Origin: JADCRZ01 sp031399065
Lineage (GTDB): Bacteria > Bacteroidota > Bacteroidia > Chitinophagales > Chitinophagaceae
Assembly (NCBI GenBank): GCA_031399065.1
Contig: JANNOM010000048.1
Span: 272,064 to 336,063, forward strand
DNA length: 64,000 nucleotides
Reading direction: 5' to 3'
The notes under the pieces are model-generated. The model saw nothing but the letters and a program-made list of their open reading frames with translations, was not told the origin of the DNA and searched no databases. A program made the translations under genes and the position numbers. Positions 38,059 through 47,336 of this stretch are shown here, piece after piece (the stretch's first letter is position 1; each line of letters opens with the position of its first letter).

Positions 38059-39506
38059 AATGTATTGATCCATTTTTTCTCATCCTGCACCAGGTGGTTT
38101 ACTTCCAGCTTTACACCAAACTTATTGCGAAGGTGTCTTGCCACCGCATCTGCCGCATATACGCTCCGGTGCTGGCCACCGGTACATCCGAAACTGATCA
38201 TCAGATGCCCGAAGTCTCTCCTGATATAATCTTCTACAGATATATCGATGATATTATACACATTGTTCAGGAAGTCGGGCATCTTCGTTTGCTGCTCCAG
38301 GTAATTCATTACGTCTTTATCGCGGCCGGTAAGTATTTTATAGGCTTCCTGCCTTCCGGGGTTCAGGATAGCCCTGCAATCGAACACGAAGCCGCCCCCG
38401 TTATCGGAAAAGTCCTGCGGAATGCCGTTGCGATACGAAAAGCTGTTGACAATTACTTTCAGTGGGGTATCCGCGGTGGCGCGCAAAGGCTGGAAGCGGC
38501 TTACCACTTCGTCGCTTACTATAAACTGGAGCAGCTCATTAAAAGTACCCAGTTCAATACCTGTATGCATATTCAGCATAAACCATTTAAGGTTGCGGAG
38601 TGCGAGCGGGATACTGGTTAAAAAATGGGCTTTGCGTTCGAACAATCCGCGGAAACCATAAGCCCCCAATACCTGTAAAAGCCGTATGAGCACATAACCG
38701 TTGTACTGACTTACAAAAGTGCTGCGTTCTACCGGCTTGGGTAGTTTTTCATCGATACGGTCCATATAATATTCCAGCAGGCCATTCTTCCAGTCGTCCG
38801 GTAGTTCGGCTTTAGCCTGCCAGAGTAAAGATGCCACATCATATTGCAATGCCCCCTTCATACCGCCCTGGTAATCTATAAAATGAACTTCTTCATTTTT
38901 CACCATCACGTTCCTGCTCTGGAAATCGCGGAACATAAAATGTTTGTTGGAGGTATGGGTAAGGTAATTACTAAGTGCTTCAAAATCGTCCAGGAGCGCC
39001 TGCTTATCATATGGGTATTTTAACGTGTCGAGAAAATAATATTTAAAATAAAGCAGGTCGCTCATGATAGCCTGCTTGCCGAACTCTTTGGCAGTAAGGC
39101 AAAGCTCGTAATCGAGGTCGGCTCCTCCTACGATCTGTATATGTGCCAGCTCTTTCAGGCTTTTCTGGAACAGGTTGTACACCCGGTCGGAATGCCCCTC
39201 TTTCAGCAGGATATCCATCAGCGACATCGTGCCAAAATCTTCCTGTATATACACGGTTGCTTCTTCATTCATTGCATATACCAACGGCACGGGCGACCCG
39301 AACTGTTTAAAATGCTCGCTGAATGCAATAAATGTATTGTTCTCTTTTTTGTTAAGGTTATAGGTAACGATATAAGTTCTTCCACCGGCCCCCAGGCGGA
39401 AATAAATCCGGTCGCTTCCCGACTGGGGCAGTTTTTCAATGGACTCAATGGCATCTTCGTTAAATGATCCGAACAGCTCCTTTATTTTTTCCAGCGTTGA
39501 TTGCAT
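38055..39506 (-). CDS. AmgK-like amino-sugar kinase fused to RapZ C-terminal domain
   Basis: The 483-residue protein has two parts. Residues 1-345 (counting from one codon upstream) are an aminoglycoside phosphotransferase-fold kinase with the catalytic site FRDFQSRN (Asp195) and the metal site FIDYQ (Asp212), resembling AmgK, which phosphorylates MurNAc and GlcNAc at C1. Residues 349-471 match the C-terminal domain of RapZ, including VNSFSYRNGIP, DCRAILNPGR and the phosphate-binding segment GCTGGQHRSVY. In E. coli that domain senses GlcN6P and binds the sRNA GlmZ. The next gene is MurU-like. The unit may tie amino-sugar salvage to the hexosamine level. ATG at 39506 is used; a TTG one codon upstream is less likely. 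Confidence 0.88.
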   Translation of the reverse strand: MQSTLEKIKELFGSFNEDAIESIEKLPQSGSDRIYFRLGAGGRTYIVTYNLNKKENNTFIAFSEHFKQFGSPVPLVYAMNEEATVYIQEDFGTMSLMDILLKEGHSDRVYNLFQKSLKELAHIQIVGGADLDYELCLTAKEFGKQAIMSDLLYFKYYFLDTLKYPYDKQALLDDFEALSNYLTHTSNKHFMFRDFQSRNVMVKNEEVHFIDYQGGMKGALQYDVASLLWQAKAELPDDWKNGLLEYYMDRIDEKLPKPVERSTFVSQYNGYVLIRLLQVLGAYGFRGLFERKAHFLTSIPLALRNLKWFMLNMHTGIELGTFNELLQFIVSDEVVSRFQPLRATADTPLKVIVNSFSYRNGIPQDFSDNGGGFVFDCRAILNPGRQEAYKILTGRDKDVMNYLEQQTKMPDFLNNVYNIIDISVEDYIRRDFGHLMISFGCTGGQHRSVYAADAVARHLRNKFGVKLEVNHLVQDEKKWINTL

Positions 39507-39558
39507 CAATGGATTTTTGGTAAAAATAGGGAACGTGGGTCAAAACACCACATGGCAG

Positions 39559-40632
39559 TTAAAACAGGCATCCCTGGGCTCCCGGGCGACGGAACAGTGT
39601 GCAGTCGAGCTCCCAGCGTTCGTCATTAAGGCCGTATATCTTGTTATACTTGGCATATTGCTGCCTTACTATTTCGGCCATGGGACCTTCGCCCCTCATA
39701 CGAACTCCCCAGCGCGAATCATTCACCTGGCCATTATGGCCCTGTTCTATCAGATGCCATACTTTATCTGCCCTGTCCGGAAAGTTCTTATACAGCCAGT
39801 CGTGAAAGATCAGTTTAATGGCACCGTTCAGCCGTATGAATGTGTAGGCCGAGAAACGCGCACCGTTCTCACTGGCAGCCTTCATGATGCGCTGCATCTC
39901 ATGTTCGTTCAATCCGGGTATCATGGGGCCCAGCATTACCCCCATGCGCACCCCAGCGTCGCTCAGCTCCTTAATAGTGCGCAGCCGCTGCTTACCGGTG
40001 GTTGTGCGGGGCTCCATTACCCTGCGCAGATCTTCTTCCAGCGAGGTAATGGACACCAGCACACTCACCAGGTTCTTCTTAGCCATTTCCTGCAGCAGGT
40101 CCTTATCGCGGATGATACCCGCGTTCTTGGTGATCATCCCGACCGGCTGGTTGAATTCATTGCATACTTCCAGCAGCTGCCGGGTAAGGCGAAACTTCTG
40201 TTCAGCCGGCTGATAACAATCCCTATTGCCGCTTAAACTAATGGGTATGCATTCGTACCGTGGGTTCATCAGGAATTTGCGCAGCAAATCCGGAGCATTC
40301 TTTTTTACCGTGATCTTCGTCTCAAAATCGATACCGGCACTCCAGCCATAATACTCGAAAGCGTTGCGGGCATAACAGTAGATGCAGCCATGCTCGCAAC
40401 CCTGGTAGGGGTTCATGCTGTACATCATGCTCAGGTCCGGACTTTCCACTTTATTGACGATGCTTTTGGCATTATCCTCCAGGTAAACGGTAGCAGTGTT
40501 GGAAGGCGACCAGTCGTCGATCGATTCAATATGTTCCTGCACCCGTTCGTTTTTAAGGAAACGGTTATGCGGATTAAACTGTGCACCCCTGCCTTTTATA
40601 TAGTCAGGGTATTCTTCTTTTTGATCGGACAT
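39559..40632 (-). CDS. PA0069-family radical SAM protein
   Basis: The 357-residue protein has the radical SAM cluster motif CEHGCIYC near residues 78-85 and the downstream segment YARNAFEYYG, in the PA0069/spore-photoproduct-lyase-like group. The C-terminal half has KSNSRxG-like sequence with the conserved GMITKNAGIIRDKDLL and MIPGLNEHE. Members are thought to be SAM enzymes of unknown substrate related to DNA repair. It is 49 bases downstream of the kinase start and 51 bases from the RNA ligase gene, on the same strand. Confidence 0.85.
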   Translation of the reverse strand: MSDQKEEYPDYIKGRGAQFNPHNRFLKNERVQEHIESIDDWSPSNTATVYLEDNAKSIVNKVESPDLSMMYSMNPYQGCEHGCIYCYARNAFEYYGWSAGIDFETKITVKKNAPDLLRKFLMNPRYECIPISLSGNRDCYQPAEQKFRLTRQLLEVCNEFNQPVGMITKNAGIIRDKDLLQEMAKKNLVSVLVSITSLEEDLRRVMEPRTTTGKQRLRTIKELSDAGVRMGVMLGPMIPGLNEHEMQRIMKAASENGARFSAYTFIRLNGAIKLIFHDWLYKNFPDRADKVWHLIEQGHNGQVNDSRWGVRMRGEGPMAEIVRQQYAKYNKIYGLNDERWELDCTLFRRPGAQGCLF

Positions 40633-40683
40633 AGGTTTAATAAAAATGTTAACCGTTAAAAACAGAATAAGGTGATAATGGCA

Positions 40684-41298
40684 TTATACCGGAAACAGTG
40701 CTCCCTGCGTGGTGCTCACCGGCAGGTTCATAAAATCCAGGCGACGAACGATCTGGTACGCCTTTTCGCCCTCCCGCCTTTTTATCAGCAGCATACTGTC
40801 TGCAATAAAACTGGCGGTGAACTGTTTGTGGGAATATTCAAGCCAGGCCTTCTCATATTGGGGAGCACTTAGTTTCCGGGCAATGGTAAGATGCGGTTCG
40901 GTAATAAAATGAGGATCGTTATCGGGCGATTTAAGCAACTTGCGCGCCGTTCGCAGTTCCCTGGAAAGCTCCTGCACCGGTAGTTTGCTGAGCACATTGA
41001 TATAGATCGTATGAGTGGGAAAACTCCCGTAGTCTTTCATATTGACCTTAAAAGGACGATGGCCCATCGCGATCACTTTCAGCCTGCTCACTATTTTCTC
41101 TTCCATCATTTCCCATGTCCGGAACCTTACCAGGGTAATATGAGGTTTGCCTGCCAGTGCCAGTTTGGATTCGTATGCCTCGCTGAAATCGGTTTTCACT
41201 TTCATGATCCTGTTTTTAAGATCTTCGTGCGGACTCAGCACCAGCAAATAATCCCCGAACCGGTAGCCGGGCATATTCGATATATTTGTTTGTTTCAT
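40684..41298 (-). CDS. 2'-5' RNA ligase / cyclic phosphodiesterase-like protein
   Basis: This 204-residue protein has the two HxT/S motifs of the 2H superfamily: HITLVRF near residues 48-54 and HLTIARK near 132-138. Such enzymes join or open 2'-5' linkages or hydrolyse cyclic phosphates. It is divergent from the TPR gene, and the A+T-rich inverted repeats at 41324-41364 lie between them. It may share a transcript with the radical SAM gene downstream. Confidence 0.83.
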   Translation of the reverse strand: MKQTNISNMPGYRFGDYLLVLSPHEDLKNRIMKVKTDFSEAYESKLALAGKPHITLVRFRTWEMMEEKIVSRLKVIAMGHRPFKVNMKDYGSFPTHTIYINVLSKLPVQELSRELRTARKLLKSPDNDPHFITEPHLTIARKLSAPQYEKAWLEYSHKQFTASFIADSMLLIKRREGEKAYQIVRRLDFMNLPVSTTQGALFPV

Positions 41299-41323
41299 TT
41301 GCTAACTTTTAGCTGATTCTTTA

Positions 41324-41364
41324 ACTAATAATATTAGTATAAATATACTAAATAGTTTAGTATA
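41324..41364. promoter_or_regulatory. Cluster of inverted and direct half-sites TTAGTATA
   Basis: Within 41 bases there are ACTAAT-AAT-ATTAGT at 41324-41338, the perfect dyad TTAGTATA-AA-TATACTAA at 41334-41351, and a third copy of TTAGTATA at 41357-41364. They sit between the divergent RNA ligase and TPR genes and end 33 bases before the TPR start. This arrangement fits an operator bound by a dimer or cooperatively by two dimers; the regulator is unknown. Confidence 0.5.
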
Positions 41365-41397
41365 ATGCGTATTTGCCTATTCTTTTTATCTTTAATT

Positions 41398-42402
41398 ATG
41401 AAAAAATATTTCTTATTCTTTATTGGTCTTCTAATAACAGCCGCCACGGTTCAGGCACAGGACGCGAAAACCCAGCATGAAACGGCCAGGGCATTCATAA
41501 AACAGGCTGATTATGCCAATGCGATACTGGTGATTAACCAGGCACTGCAGCAGGAGCCAGATAATGCGGCCATTTTAAAAGACCAGGCACTGGTGTACTA
41601 CCTGCAGCGCGACTACATCCGTTCCATTGGTGTATCGCAGAAACTGGTGGAGCGTAAAGATGCGGACGTACAGACTTACCAGATTGCCGCCATGGCCTAC
41701 AAGGCAACGAACAATACTAAAGAGCTTGATAAACTATATAAAAAGGGACTTAAATTATTTCCCGCTAGCGGAGTGCTTTATAATGAATACGGAGAGCTTT
41801 TATGGGGGAAACAGGATTACACCGCCATCAAACAATGGGAAAAAGGCATTGAAGTGGAGCCTAATCTGCCCGGAAACTATTACAATGCAGCAAAATATTA
41901 TTACTTTACCATGGATAAGGTATGGAGCATTGTATACGGAGAAATATTTGTGAATATGGAAAGTTATACAAGGCGTACCGTGGAGATGAAAGAAGTATTA
42001 TTGAACAGTTATAAAAAGCTGTTTACCGATGCCGATATAAAGAAGAACCAGAATGAGAAAAATCCCTTCGTGATGGCGTTTCTGAATACAATGAATAAAC
42101 AGGCTTCCGTTGTCTCAATGGGCATTACTCCCGAATCGCTTATTATGCTAAGAACACGCTTTATACTGGACTGGTACAACAAAAACGCGGCTGCTTTCCC
42201 TCACCGGCTTTTTGAATACCAGCGGCAACTATTGCGGGATAGCAGTTTTGAAGCCTATAACCAGTGGTTGTTCGGGACTTCGCAGGATCTTACCGCTTTC
42301 CAGAACTGGGTGAATACACACGAAGAAGACTATAAAAAGTTTACTACCTTCCAGAAAGGGCGGGTTTTTAAAATGCCGGTCAACCAATACTATAACCGCT
42401 AA
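41398..42402 (+). CDS. Exported TPR-repeat protein
   Basis: The ATG at 41398 gives about 334 residues with a signal peptide ending at VQAQD. The mature part has three or more TPR-like helical repeats at about residues 30-190 (LVINQALQQEPDNAAILKDQALVYYLQRD), then a less regular C-terminal region. The upstream frame adds 11 residues and is rejected. The AMP-ligase gene starts one base after its stop, so the two form an operon. Function is unknown; an envelope scaffold role is plausible. Confidence 0.75.
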   Translation: MKKYFLFFIGLLITAATVQAQDAKTQHETARAFIKQADYANAILVINQALQQEPDNAAILKDQALVYYLQRDYIRSIGVSQKLVERKDADVQTYQIAAMAYKATNNTKELDKLYKKGLKLFPASGVLYNEYGELLWGKQDYTAIKQWEKGIEVEPNLPGNYYNAAKYYYFTMDKVWSIVYGEIFVNMESYTRRTVEMKEVLLNSYKKLFTDADIKKNQNEKNPFVMAFLNTMNKQASVVSMGITPESLIMLRTRFILDWYNKNAAAFPHRLFEYQRQLLRDSSFEAYNQWLFGTSQDLTAFQNWVNTHEEDYKKFTTFQKGRVFKMPVNQYYNR

Positions 42403-42403
42403 T

Positions 42404-44179
42404 ATGAATAAAAGACTATTCGATTGCCTTGCAGACCAGCCCGGAAAAGCACCGTTGGAAGATATGCTTGCCGCTAAAGAAAACGGGGTATGGAGAAAAT
42501 ACAGCTCCCGGGAAGTGAAAGATACCGTTAGTGCTTGGAGTGCCGGCCTGCTGAACATGGGGATAGATGGAGGAGATATGAGCGAAGAGAGCCGGTCCAA
42601 AGTAGCCGTGATCTCCAAAAACCGCCCTGAATGGATCATGCTCGATCTCGCGGTTCAGCAAACGGGAGCGGTACTTACACCGGTATATCCTACTATCAAT
42701 GCGACCGAACTGGAATTTATATTTAAAGATGCCGGGGTAAAAATCGTTTTTGTCGACAATGAAGACCTGTATCAGAAAGTACTAAGCATCAAAGACAACC
42801 TGCCGCTGCTTCGCGGGATCTACAGCTTTGAACTGATAGAAGGAGTAAACCACTGGCGGGAAATACTCGCAAAGAGTACCCCCGAAGCAATAGAAAGAGT
42901 AAAAACGATTGCCGCGGGCATTAAAGATGATGACCTGGCAACTATTATCTACACTTCCGGTACTACCGGCCGGCCAAAAGGAGTCATGCTTTCGCACCGC
43001 AATATTTACAGCAACGTAGAAGCCAGCATTCCCTGTTTACCGGAATTTGAAAATATGCGTGCACTGAGTTTCCTGCCACTGAATCATATTTATGAAAGAA
43101 TGATTTCTTACTATCACCTCTATAGAAGCACTCCTATCTATTATGCGGAAAGTATGGAGACCATTGGCGACAATTTAAAAGAAGTGCAACCGACCATTTT
43201 TACTACCGTGCCCCGTTTACTGGAAAAGGTATACGACCGCATCATGAGCAAAGGTTCGGAATTGAAGGGCATAAAAAGAACGTTGTTCTTCTGGGCACAT
43301 GGGTTGGCTGCAAAGTATGAGATCAATAAAGACCAGGGCTTTGTTTATAATATGCAACTGGCCCTTGCCAATAAGCTGATATTTAACAAATGGCGCGAGG
43401 CACTCGGCGGCCATATCCGGTGTATCGTATCCGGCGGAGCGGCCTGCCAGGTAAGACTGATCCGCATTTTTACCGCAGCGCAGATACCCGTACTTGAAGG
43501 GTATGGCCTTACGGAAACATCACCGGTAATAAGCGTTAACCGGTTCTCTATAGAGAACCGCATGTTTGGCACCGTAGGCACATTGCTGGATAATGTAGAA
43601 GTGAAAATAGCGGAAGACGGTGAAATACTTTCCAAAGGACCCAATGTAATGATGGGTTATTATAAACAACCCGAACTTACCAGAGAATGCCTCGTAGACG
43701 GATGGTATCACACAGGAGATATAGGGATGATGGTGGATAAACGTTTTCTGAAGATAACCGATCGCAAAAAAGAAATGTTCAAGACCAGCGGTGGCAAATA
43801 TGTAGCACCACTGCCGATCGAGAATAAGTTTAAGGAATCGCGCTTTATTGAACAGCTGATGGTAGTTGGCTCGGAGCGGAAGTACGTAGGTGCTCTTATT
43901 GTGCCTTCGTTCGCCAACCTGAAGGACTGGTGTCGGCAGAAAGGAATTTCCTTTACGTCACTAGGCGACCTGGTGAACAACGAGAAGGTGAAGGAACTTT
44001 ATAAAGATATTATTGATACCTATAATGCACACTTCAGTCATGTAGAGCAGATCAAACGTTTTGAGCTGCTTACAAATGACTGGAGTATAGAAAGCGGGGA
44101 ACTGACTCCCAAAATGAGCCTGAAAAGAAAAGTGGTAATGGAAAAATACCAGGAGGCGATCGACCGCATTTATAATTAG
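42404..44179 (+). CDS. Long-chain acyl-CoA synthetase (AMP-binding)
   Basis: The 591-residue protein has the P-loop-like TIIYTSGTTGRPKGVMLSH, a second AMP-binding motif EGYGLTETSPVIS and the later WYHTGDIGMM and DRKKEMFKTSGGKY of FadD/ACSL enzymes. It activates fatty acids to acyl-CoA through acyl-AMP. It starts immediately after the TPR gene and ends near the terminator at 44341. A role in fatty acid use or lipid remodelling follows from the family; no beta-oxidation genes are adjacent. Confidence 0.92.
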   Translation: MNKRLFDCLADQPGKAPLEDMLAAKENGVWRKYSSREVKDTVSAWSAGLLNMGIDGGDMSEESRSKVAVISKNRPEWIMLDLAVQQTGAVLTPVYPTINATELEFIFKDAGVKIVFVDNEDLYQKVLSIKDNLPLLRGIYSFELIEGVNHWREILAKSTPEAIERVKTIAAGIKDDDLATIIYTSGTTGRPKGVMLSHRNIYSNVEASIPCLPEFENMRALSFLPLNHIYERMISYYHLYRSTPIYYAESMETIGDNLKEVQPTIFTTVPRLLEKVYDRIMSKGSELKGIKRTLFFWAHGLAAKYEINKDQGFVYNMQLALANKLIFNKWREALGGHIRCIVSGGAACQVRLIRIFTAAQIPVLEGYGLTETSPVISVNRFSIENRMFGTVGTLLDNVEVKIAEDGEILSKGPNVMMGYYKQPELTRECLVDGWYHTGDIGMMVDKRFLKITDRKKEMFKTSGGKYVAPLPIENKFKESRFIEQLMVVGSERKYVGALIVPSFANLKDWCRQKGISFTSLGDLVNNEKVKELYKDIIDTYNAHFSHVEQIKRFELLTNDWSIESGELTPKMSLKRKVVMEKYQEAIDRIYN

Positions 44180-44340
44180 TCGACCTTTTAAAATGTCGTT
44201 TTTAGTATTAGGCCATAACAAATCCTGAACAGTAGTAAAATAGGCGATCCTATAATTTTTGGGCTCGCTTATGATATTTTAAAGCCCTGTCTTTTCAATC
44301 AGTGTGAGGCTCTCGTATCAGCTTTTTAAGATGAGTAAAT

Positions 44341-44386
44341 AATTAAAAAGGCGCAAGGATCTATAATCCTCTGCGCCTTTTTAATT
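44341..44386. terminator. Strong bidirectional terminator between acyl-CoA synthetase and TonB receptor
   Basis: A long inverted repeat pairs AATTAAAAAGGCGCA at 44341-44355 with its complement at 44372-44386, including an internal GGAT/ATCC stem. A and T tracts flank the GC-rich stem on both sides, so it can end transcripts from both convergent genes. Confidence 0.85.
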
Positions 44387-44405
44387 ATATGATATACATA
44401 TTGAA

Positions 44406-46955
44406 CTATAAACTATACCGGATAGTGATTCCGAATGTTCTTTGATCTCCGAGCACGGCAGCATATTGACCGGCATTACCCGCCGCAGGTAATAGCTGCT
44501 CGAAGTAGTCCTTATCCAGCAAATTGCGCGACCACACGAATATAGATAGTCCATCGGTAGCCCGAAAACCCAGCCTGGCATTTAGCAATGCATAGCCATC
44601 GATATTCAGGTAAGCAGAAGGAGAGGCACTGGATGAAAACGATGAGCGGAAATAGGAGTCGAAAGCCAGGAAGAACTTGCCACTTTGATCCAGGAATTTA
44701 CTCTGATTGGTAGTGACCTCTCCACCAAAACAGCCCGCCCATTCCGACACACCCGGCAGTTTACCACCGGAAATATCTTTAAATGCGGACGGAGCACCGG
44801 TTTCTTCTAATGGTACGGGGGCATTTTTAAAAGAAACGTATTTTGCTTCTGTATATGCAGCAGACCCATAAAGGGAAAGGTTTCCTTTTATCCGGATACT
44901 GGCATCCAGTTCAACCCCCTGCACACGTACTTTCTCTGCGTTAGCCAGGTAGCCGCGGTTTACGCCCACTTCGGCCGTTTGCACCTGTGTTTGATAATCT
45001 TTGATATTAGTATTATGGTATACGATGTTTAAGGTAGAATTTTTAACGGGCTTGGTTTTAATGCCTATTTCGTAATGGGTAACATATTCGGGTTTAATGC
45101 GTGCCAGGTCGAGCAACACCTCGCCGCTGGCAGTAGGAAGCCCACCCAGGTTTACGCCGATAGGTTTATAGCTGGTGGAATAAGTGGCAAATGTATTGAA
45201 GTTATCGGCCACTTTATAAGCGAGGGTGGCCTGACCGGAAAGATTACTTTCATCCACATCCGTTTTAAAAGCCTGGTTGGTATAAACCGCGTTCTTAAGC
45301 GCGATCAGTGTTGGATCCGTCGTTTGGAGGCCACCGTAAGTCACCCGGTCGTAATCAACTTCTTTTTGATCATAATTGAACCGCAGTCCGGGCAGAAAAT
45401 GCAGGCGTTCTGTAATCGCCCAGTCTGCCTGGCCAAACACGGCAGCACCCAGGCTTTGCAGGCGGGAGGTTGTTCTAATCCCAAAGCCATCCAAGAGACC
45501 AGGCGTTTTCCATTTATCGCTGGTAGAACTTTGTGAAAAGCGCCATTGGGCAGCACCTGACTCTTCGATGTGAACAGGGTCTGTTTTAAGATCCTGGCCA
45601 ATAACAAATACACCCAGTACACCGCTCAGGTGAGATGATATGTTACCGGCATAACGTACTTCCTGGGTCCATTGCTGGTGTTTGGAAGTGGCTTGTGAAA
45701 GGGTAAGTACTGGCAAGGCTGTAAAGTCACGGTCGTTCGAAGGGTCCCAGTTCCAGTAACGCCAGGCAGTTGTAGAGGTCAATGTACCGTTTCCGATCTT
45801 GGCATCTACGTTAAGTGATACACCTCCCAGGTCGTTTCCTGAACGCCAGCTTGTGTTATGATCGATTATCCGGTCGAACGGATTCAGGGTAGGCAATTTG
45901 TAATTAAGATCAGCGATGATCTGGTTAAATTGCCTGTATGCCGGCCGCAAGGTGGGTACCACACCCGCTACCACCTGCGCGTAGCCGTCCGGGCGTTGCT
46001 GGGTGGCATCTCCTGCCAGCGTGATCTTTATCTTGTCGGTAGGAGTGTATAGGAACTGCGCTCTCGCACCTATATTATTGATATCATTCACTGGCTTCTG
46101 TGTCACGATATTTTCCAGTACACCATCGCGCTGGGTTCCGGAGAAAGACAGTCTGCCTGCCAGTTTTTTAGTGATGGCGCCGGTTATGGAGGCTTTTGCC
46201 TGGATGTATCCTAAGTTGCCATAACTCACTTCAAATTTAGCCCCCGTTTTAAAGCTGGGCGCACTGGTGGTTATGTTGAAGGCACCGGCAGTCGTGTTTT
46301 TGCCAAACAGCGTTCCCTGGGGCCCGCGGAGCACCTCTATTTGTTCGATATCTATAAAATCGAGGGTGGTGGCAGCAGGACGTGCATAGTATACGCCATC
46401 CACATAAAAACCAACGCCGGGATCTATACCATCGTTGGTTAGTCCGAACGTAGACCCCAGTCCACGAACATTAAGAGTCGTATTACGGGGGTTAGATGAG
46501 TATAACTGCACCGTAGGAACCAATTCCTTCAGGCGGTTTACATTGAACGCGCCGGCATCTGCTATAAGCGCACCACCTACTACTGAAATGGGAATAGGTA
46601 CGTCCTGCGCTGTCTCCAGGCGGCGCCTCGATGTAATGACCACTTCCGTTAACTGGTCTTCCGCAATAAGCGAAATGGCCAGGGGTTCAGCAGGTTGTTC
46701 AGAAACCAGGATTTCCTGGGCTCTGAGTCCGGCTGAACTGATACGAAGTGTAAAAGGAAATTGTTTAGACTGCTCGATTTTGAAGAGTCCGTTACCATCT
46801 GCTATGGCATAGGTCTTGGTGCCTTTGATCACCACAGTAGCACCCGCTACAGGCAGGCCCTTATTATCTTTTACGACCCCTTCAACAGTTCCTTGGGAAA
46901 ACGCAACGCTTGCCCAAAGTATGAAAGACAACATAGGAAGTAACGATTTTTGCAT
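44406..46955 (-). CDS. TonB-dependent outer membrane receptor
   Basis: From the ATG at 46955 the protein is 849 residues. It has a signal peptide ending at FSQ, a carboxypeptidase-like regulatory domain (VEGVVKDNKGLPVAGATVVIKG, residues about 20-110), a plug with LKELVPTVQLYS and the conserved IEVLRGPQGTLFGKNTTAGAFN, and a beta-barrel ending in an aromatic-rich strand (FGITIRYSL). No SusD partner is adjacent, so it is probably a stand-alone receptor for iron complexes, vitamins or an aromatic compound. A GTCTAT dyad and a -7 box precede it. The longer frame (46976) adds seven residues before the signal peptide and is rejected. Confidence 0.9.
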   Translation of the reverse strand: MQKSLLPMLSFILWASVAFSQGTVEGVVKDNKGLPVAGATVVIKGTKTYAIADGNGLFKIEQSKQFPFTLRISSAGLRAQEILVSEQPAEPLAISLIAEDQLTEVVITSRRRLETAQDVPIPISVVGGALIADAGAFNVNRLKELVPTVQLYSSNPRNTTLNVRGLGSTFGLTNDGIDPGVGFYVDGVYYARPAATTLDFIDIEQIEVLRGPQGTLFGKNTTAGAFNITTSAPSFKTGAKFEVSYGNLGYIQAKASITGAITKKLAGRLSFSGTQRDGVLENIVTQKPVNDINNIGARAQFLYTPTDKIKITLAGDATQQRPDGYAQVVAGVVPTLRPAYRQFNQIIADLNYKLPTLNPFDRIIDHNTSWRSGNDLGGVSLNVDAKIGNGTLTSTTAWRYWNWDPSNDRDFTALPVLTLSQATSKHQQWTQEVRYAGNISSHLSGVLGVFVIGQDLKTDPVHIEESGAAQWRFSQSSTSDKWKTPGLLDGFGIRTTSRLQSLGAAVFGQADWAITERLHFLPGLRFNYDQKEVDYDRVTYGGLQTTDPTLIALKNAVYTNQAFKTDVDESNLSGQATLAYKVADNFNTFATYSTSYKPIGVNLGGLPTASGEVLLDLARIKPEYVTHYEIGIKTKPVKNSTLNIVYHNTNIKDYQTQVQTAEVGVNRGYLANAEKVRVQGVELDASIRIKGNLSLYGSAAYTEAKYVSFKNAPVPLEETGAPSAFKDISGGKLPGVSEWAGCFGGEVTTNQSKFLDQSGKFFLAFDSYFRSSFSSSASPSAYLNIDGYALLNARLGFRATDGLSIFVWSRNLLDKDYFEQLLPAAGNAGQYAAVLGDQRTFGITIRYSL

Positions 46956-47056
46956 GGCTAGTTTGTGTTTAAGCATTTTTTAATTGTATCTGGTTGCATT
47001 TAAATAGGCTATTATGTATGGGTCAGGGCAACTAAAAACCACCACCCCAATCATAA

Positions 47057-47062
47057 GTCTAT
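47057..47062. promoter_or_regulatory. Third GTCTAT half-site downstream of the receptor promoter
   Basis: A separate GTCTAT lies 25 bases from the dyad half-sites, just past the expected start of transcription of the TonB receptor. It might be an extra operator half-site. Confidence 0.3.
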
Positions 47063-47074
47063 AGTTTTGATGGA

Positions 47075-47082
47075 CAAATATA
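47075..47082 (-). promoter_or_regulatory. -7 box (TATATTTG) of the TonB receptor gene
   Basis: The minus strand reads TATATTTG, a full match to the Bacteroidota -7 element, about 120 bases before the receptor ATG. The dyad at 47088-47106 covers the -15 to -33 region of this promoter. Confidence 0.45.
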
Positions 47083-47087
47083 TAAAA

Positions 47088-47106
47088 GTCTATTAATATT
47101 ATAGAC
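47088..47106. promoter_or_regulatory. Inverted repeat GTCTAT-N7-ATAGAC, candidate operator
   Basis: The perfect 6-bp arms are separated by TAATATT and overlap the -33 region of the receptor promoter, so a bound repressor would block polymerase. The regulator is not apparent from the window. Confidence 0.5.
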
Positions 47107-47336
47107 ATTTTTATTTTATGGGGGGCTATTTTTTAATAGCTATTGATGCAATTGCTACAGGAACAAGCAGGGTTATTCCGATTGGAGATGCCAGAGGCTG
47201 TAAAAAAGTTTGATATCGCTCTTTTTATTCTGGTATTTGATAGCGTCAATTTGTTTTTACGCGATTTTTATCTTCCTCAAAATTCTTTCAGGAAAAGCCC
47301 CAATAGGCAGTGTTAGCGGATGAAGCAGGTGGTTCT

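Larger units (their letters stand above)
46956..47336. other. Intergenic region upstream of the TonB receptor
   Basis: The region holds a probable receptor promoter and operator at 47057-47106 and a small GCTATT-TTTT-AATAGC hairpin at 47125-47140. The rest up to 47336 shows no gene. The downstream receiver gene reads in the same direction, so the end of its transcript must also lie here. Confidence 0.5.

Noticed and set aside
39439..40236. Plus-strand open frame opposite the radical SAM gene
   Set aside because: The minus strand has a clear cluster motif and family match.
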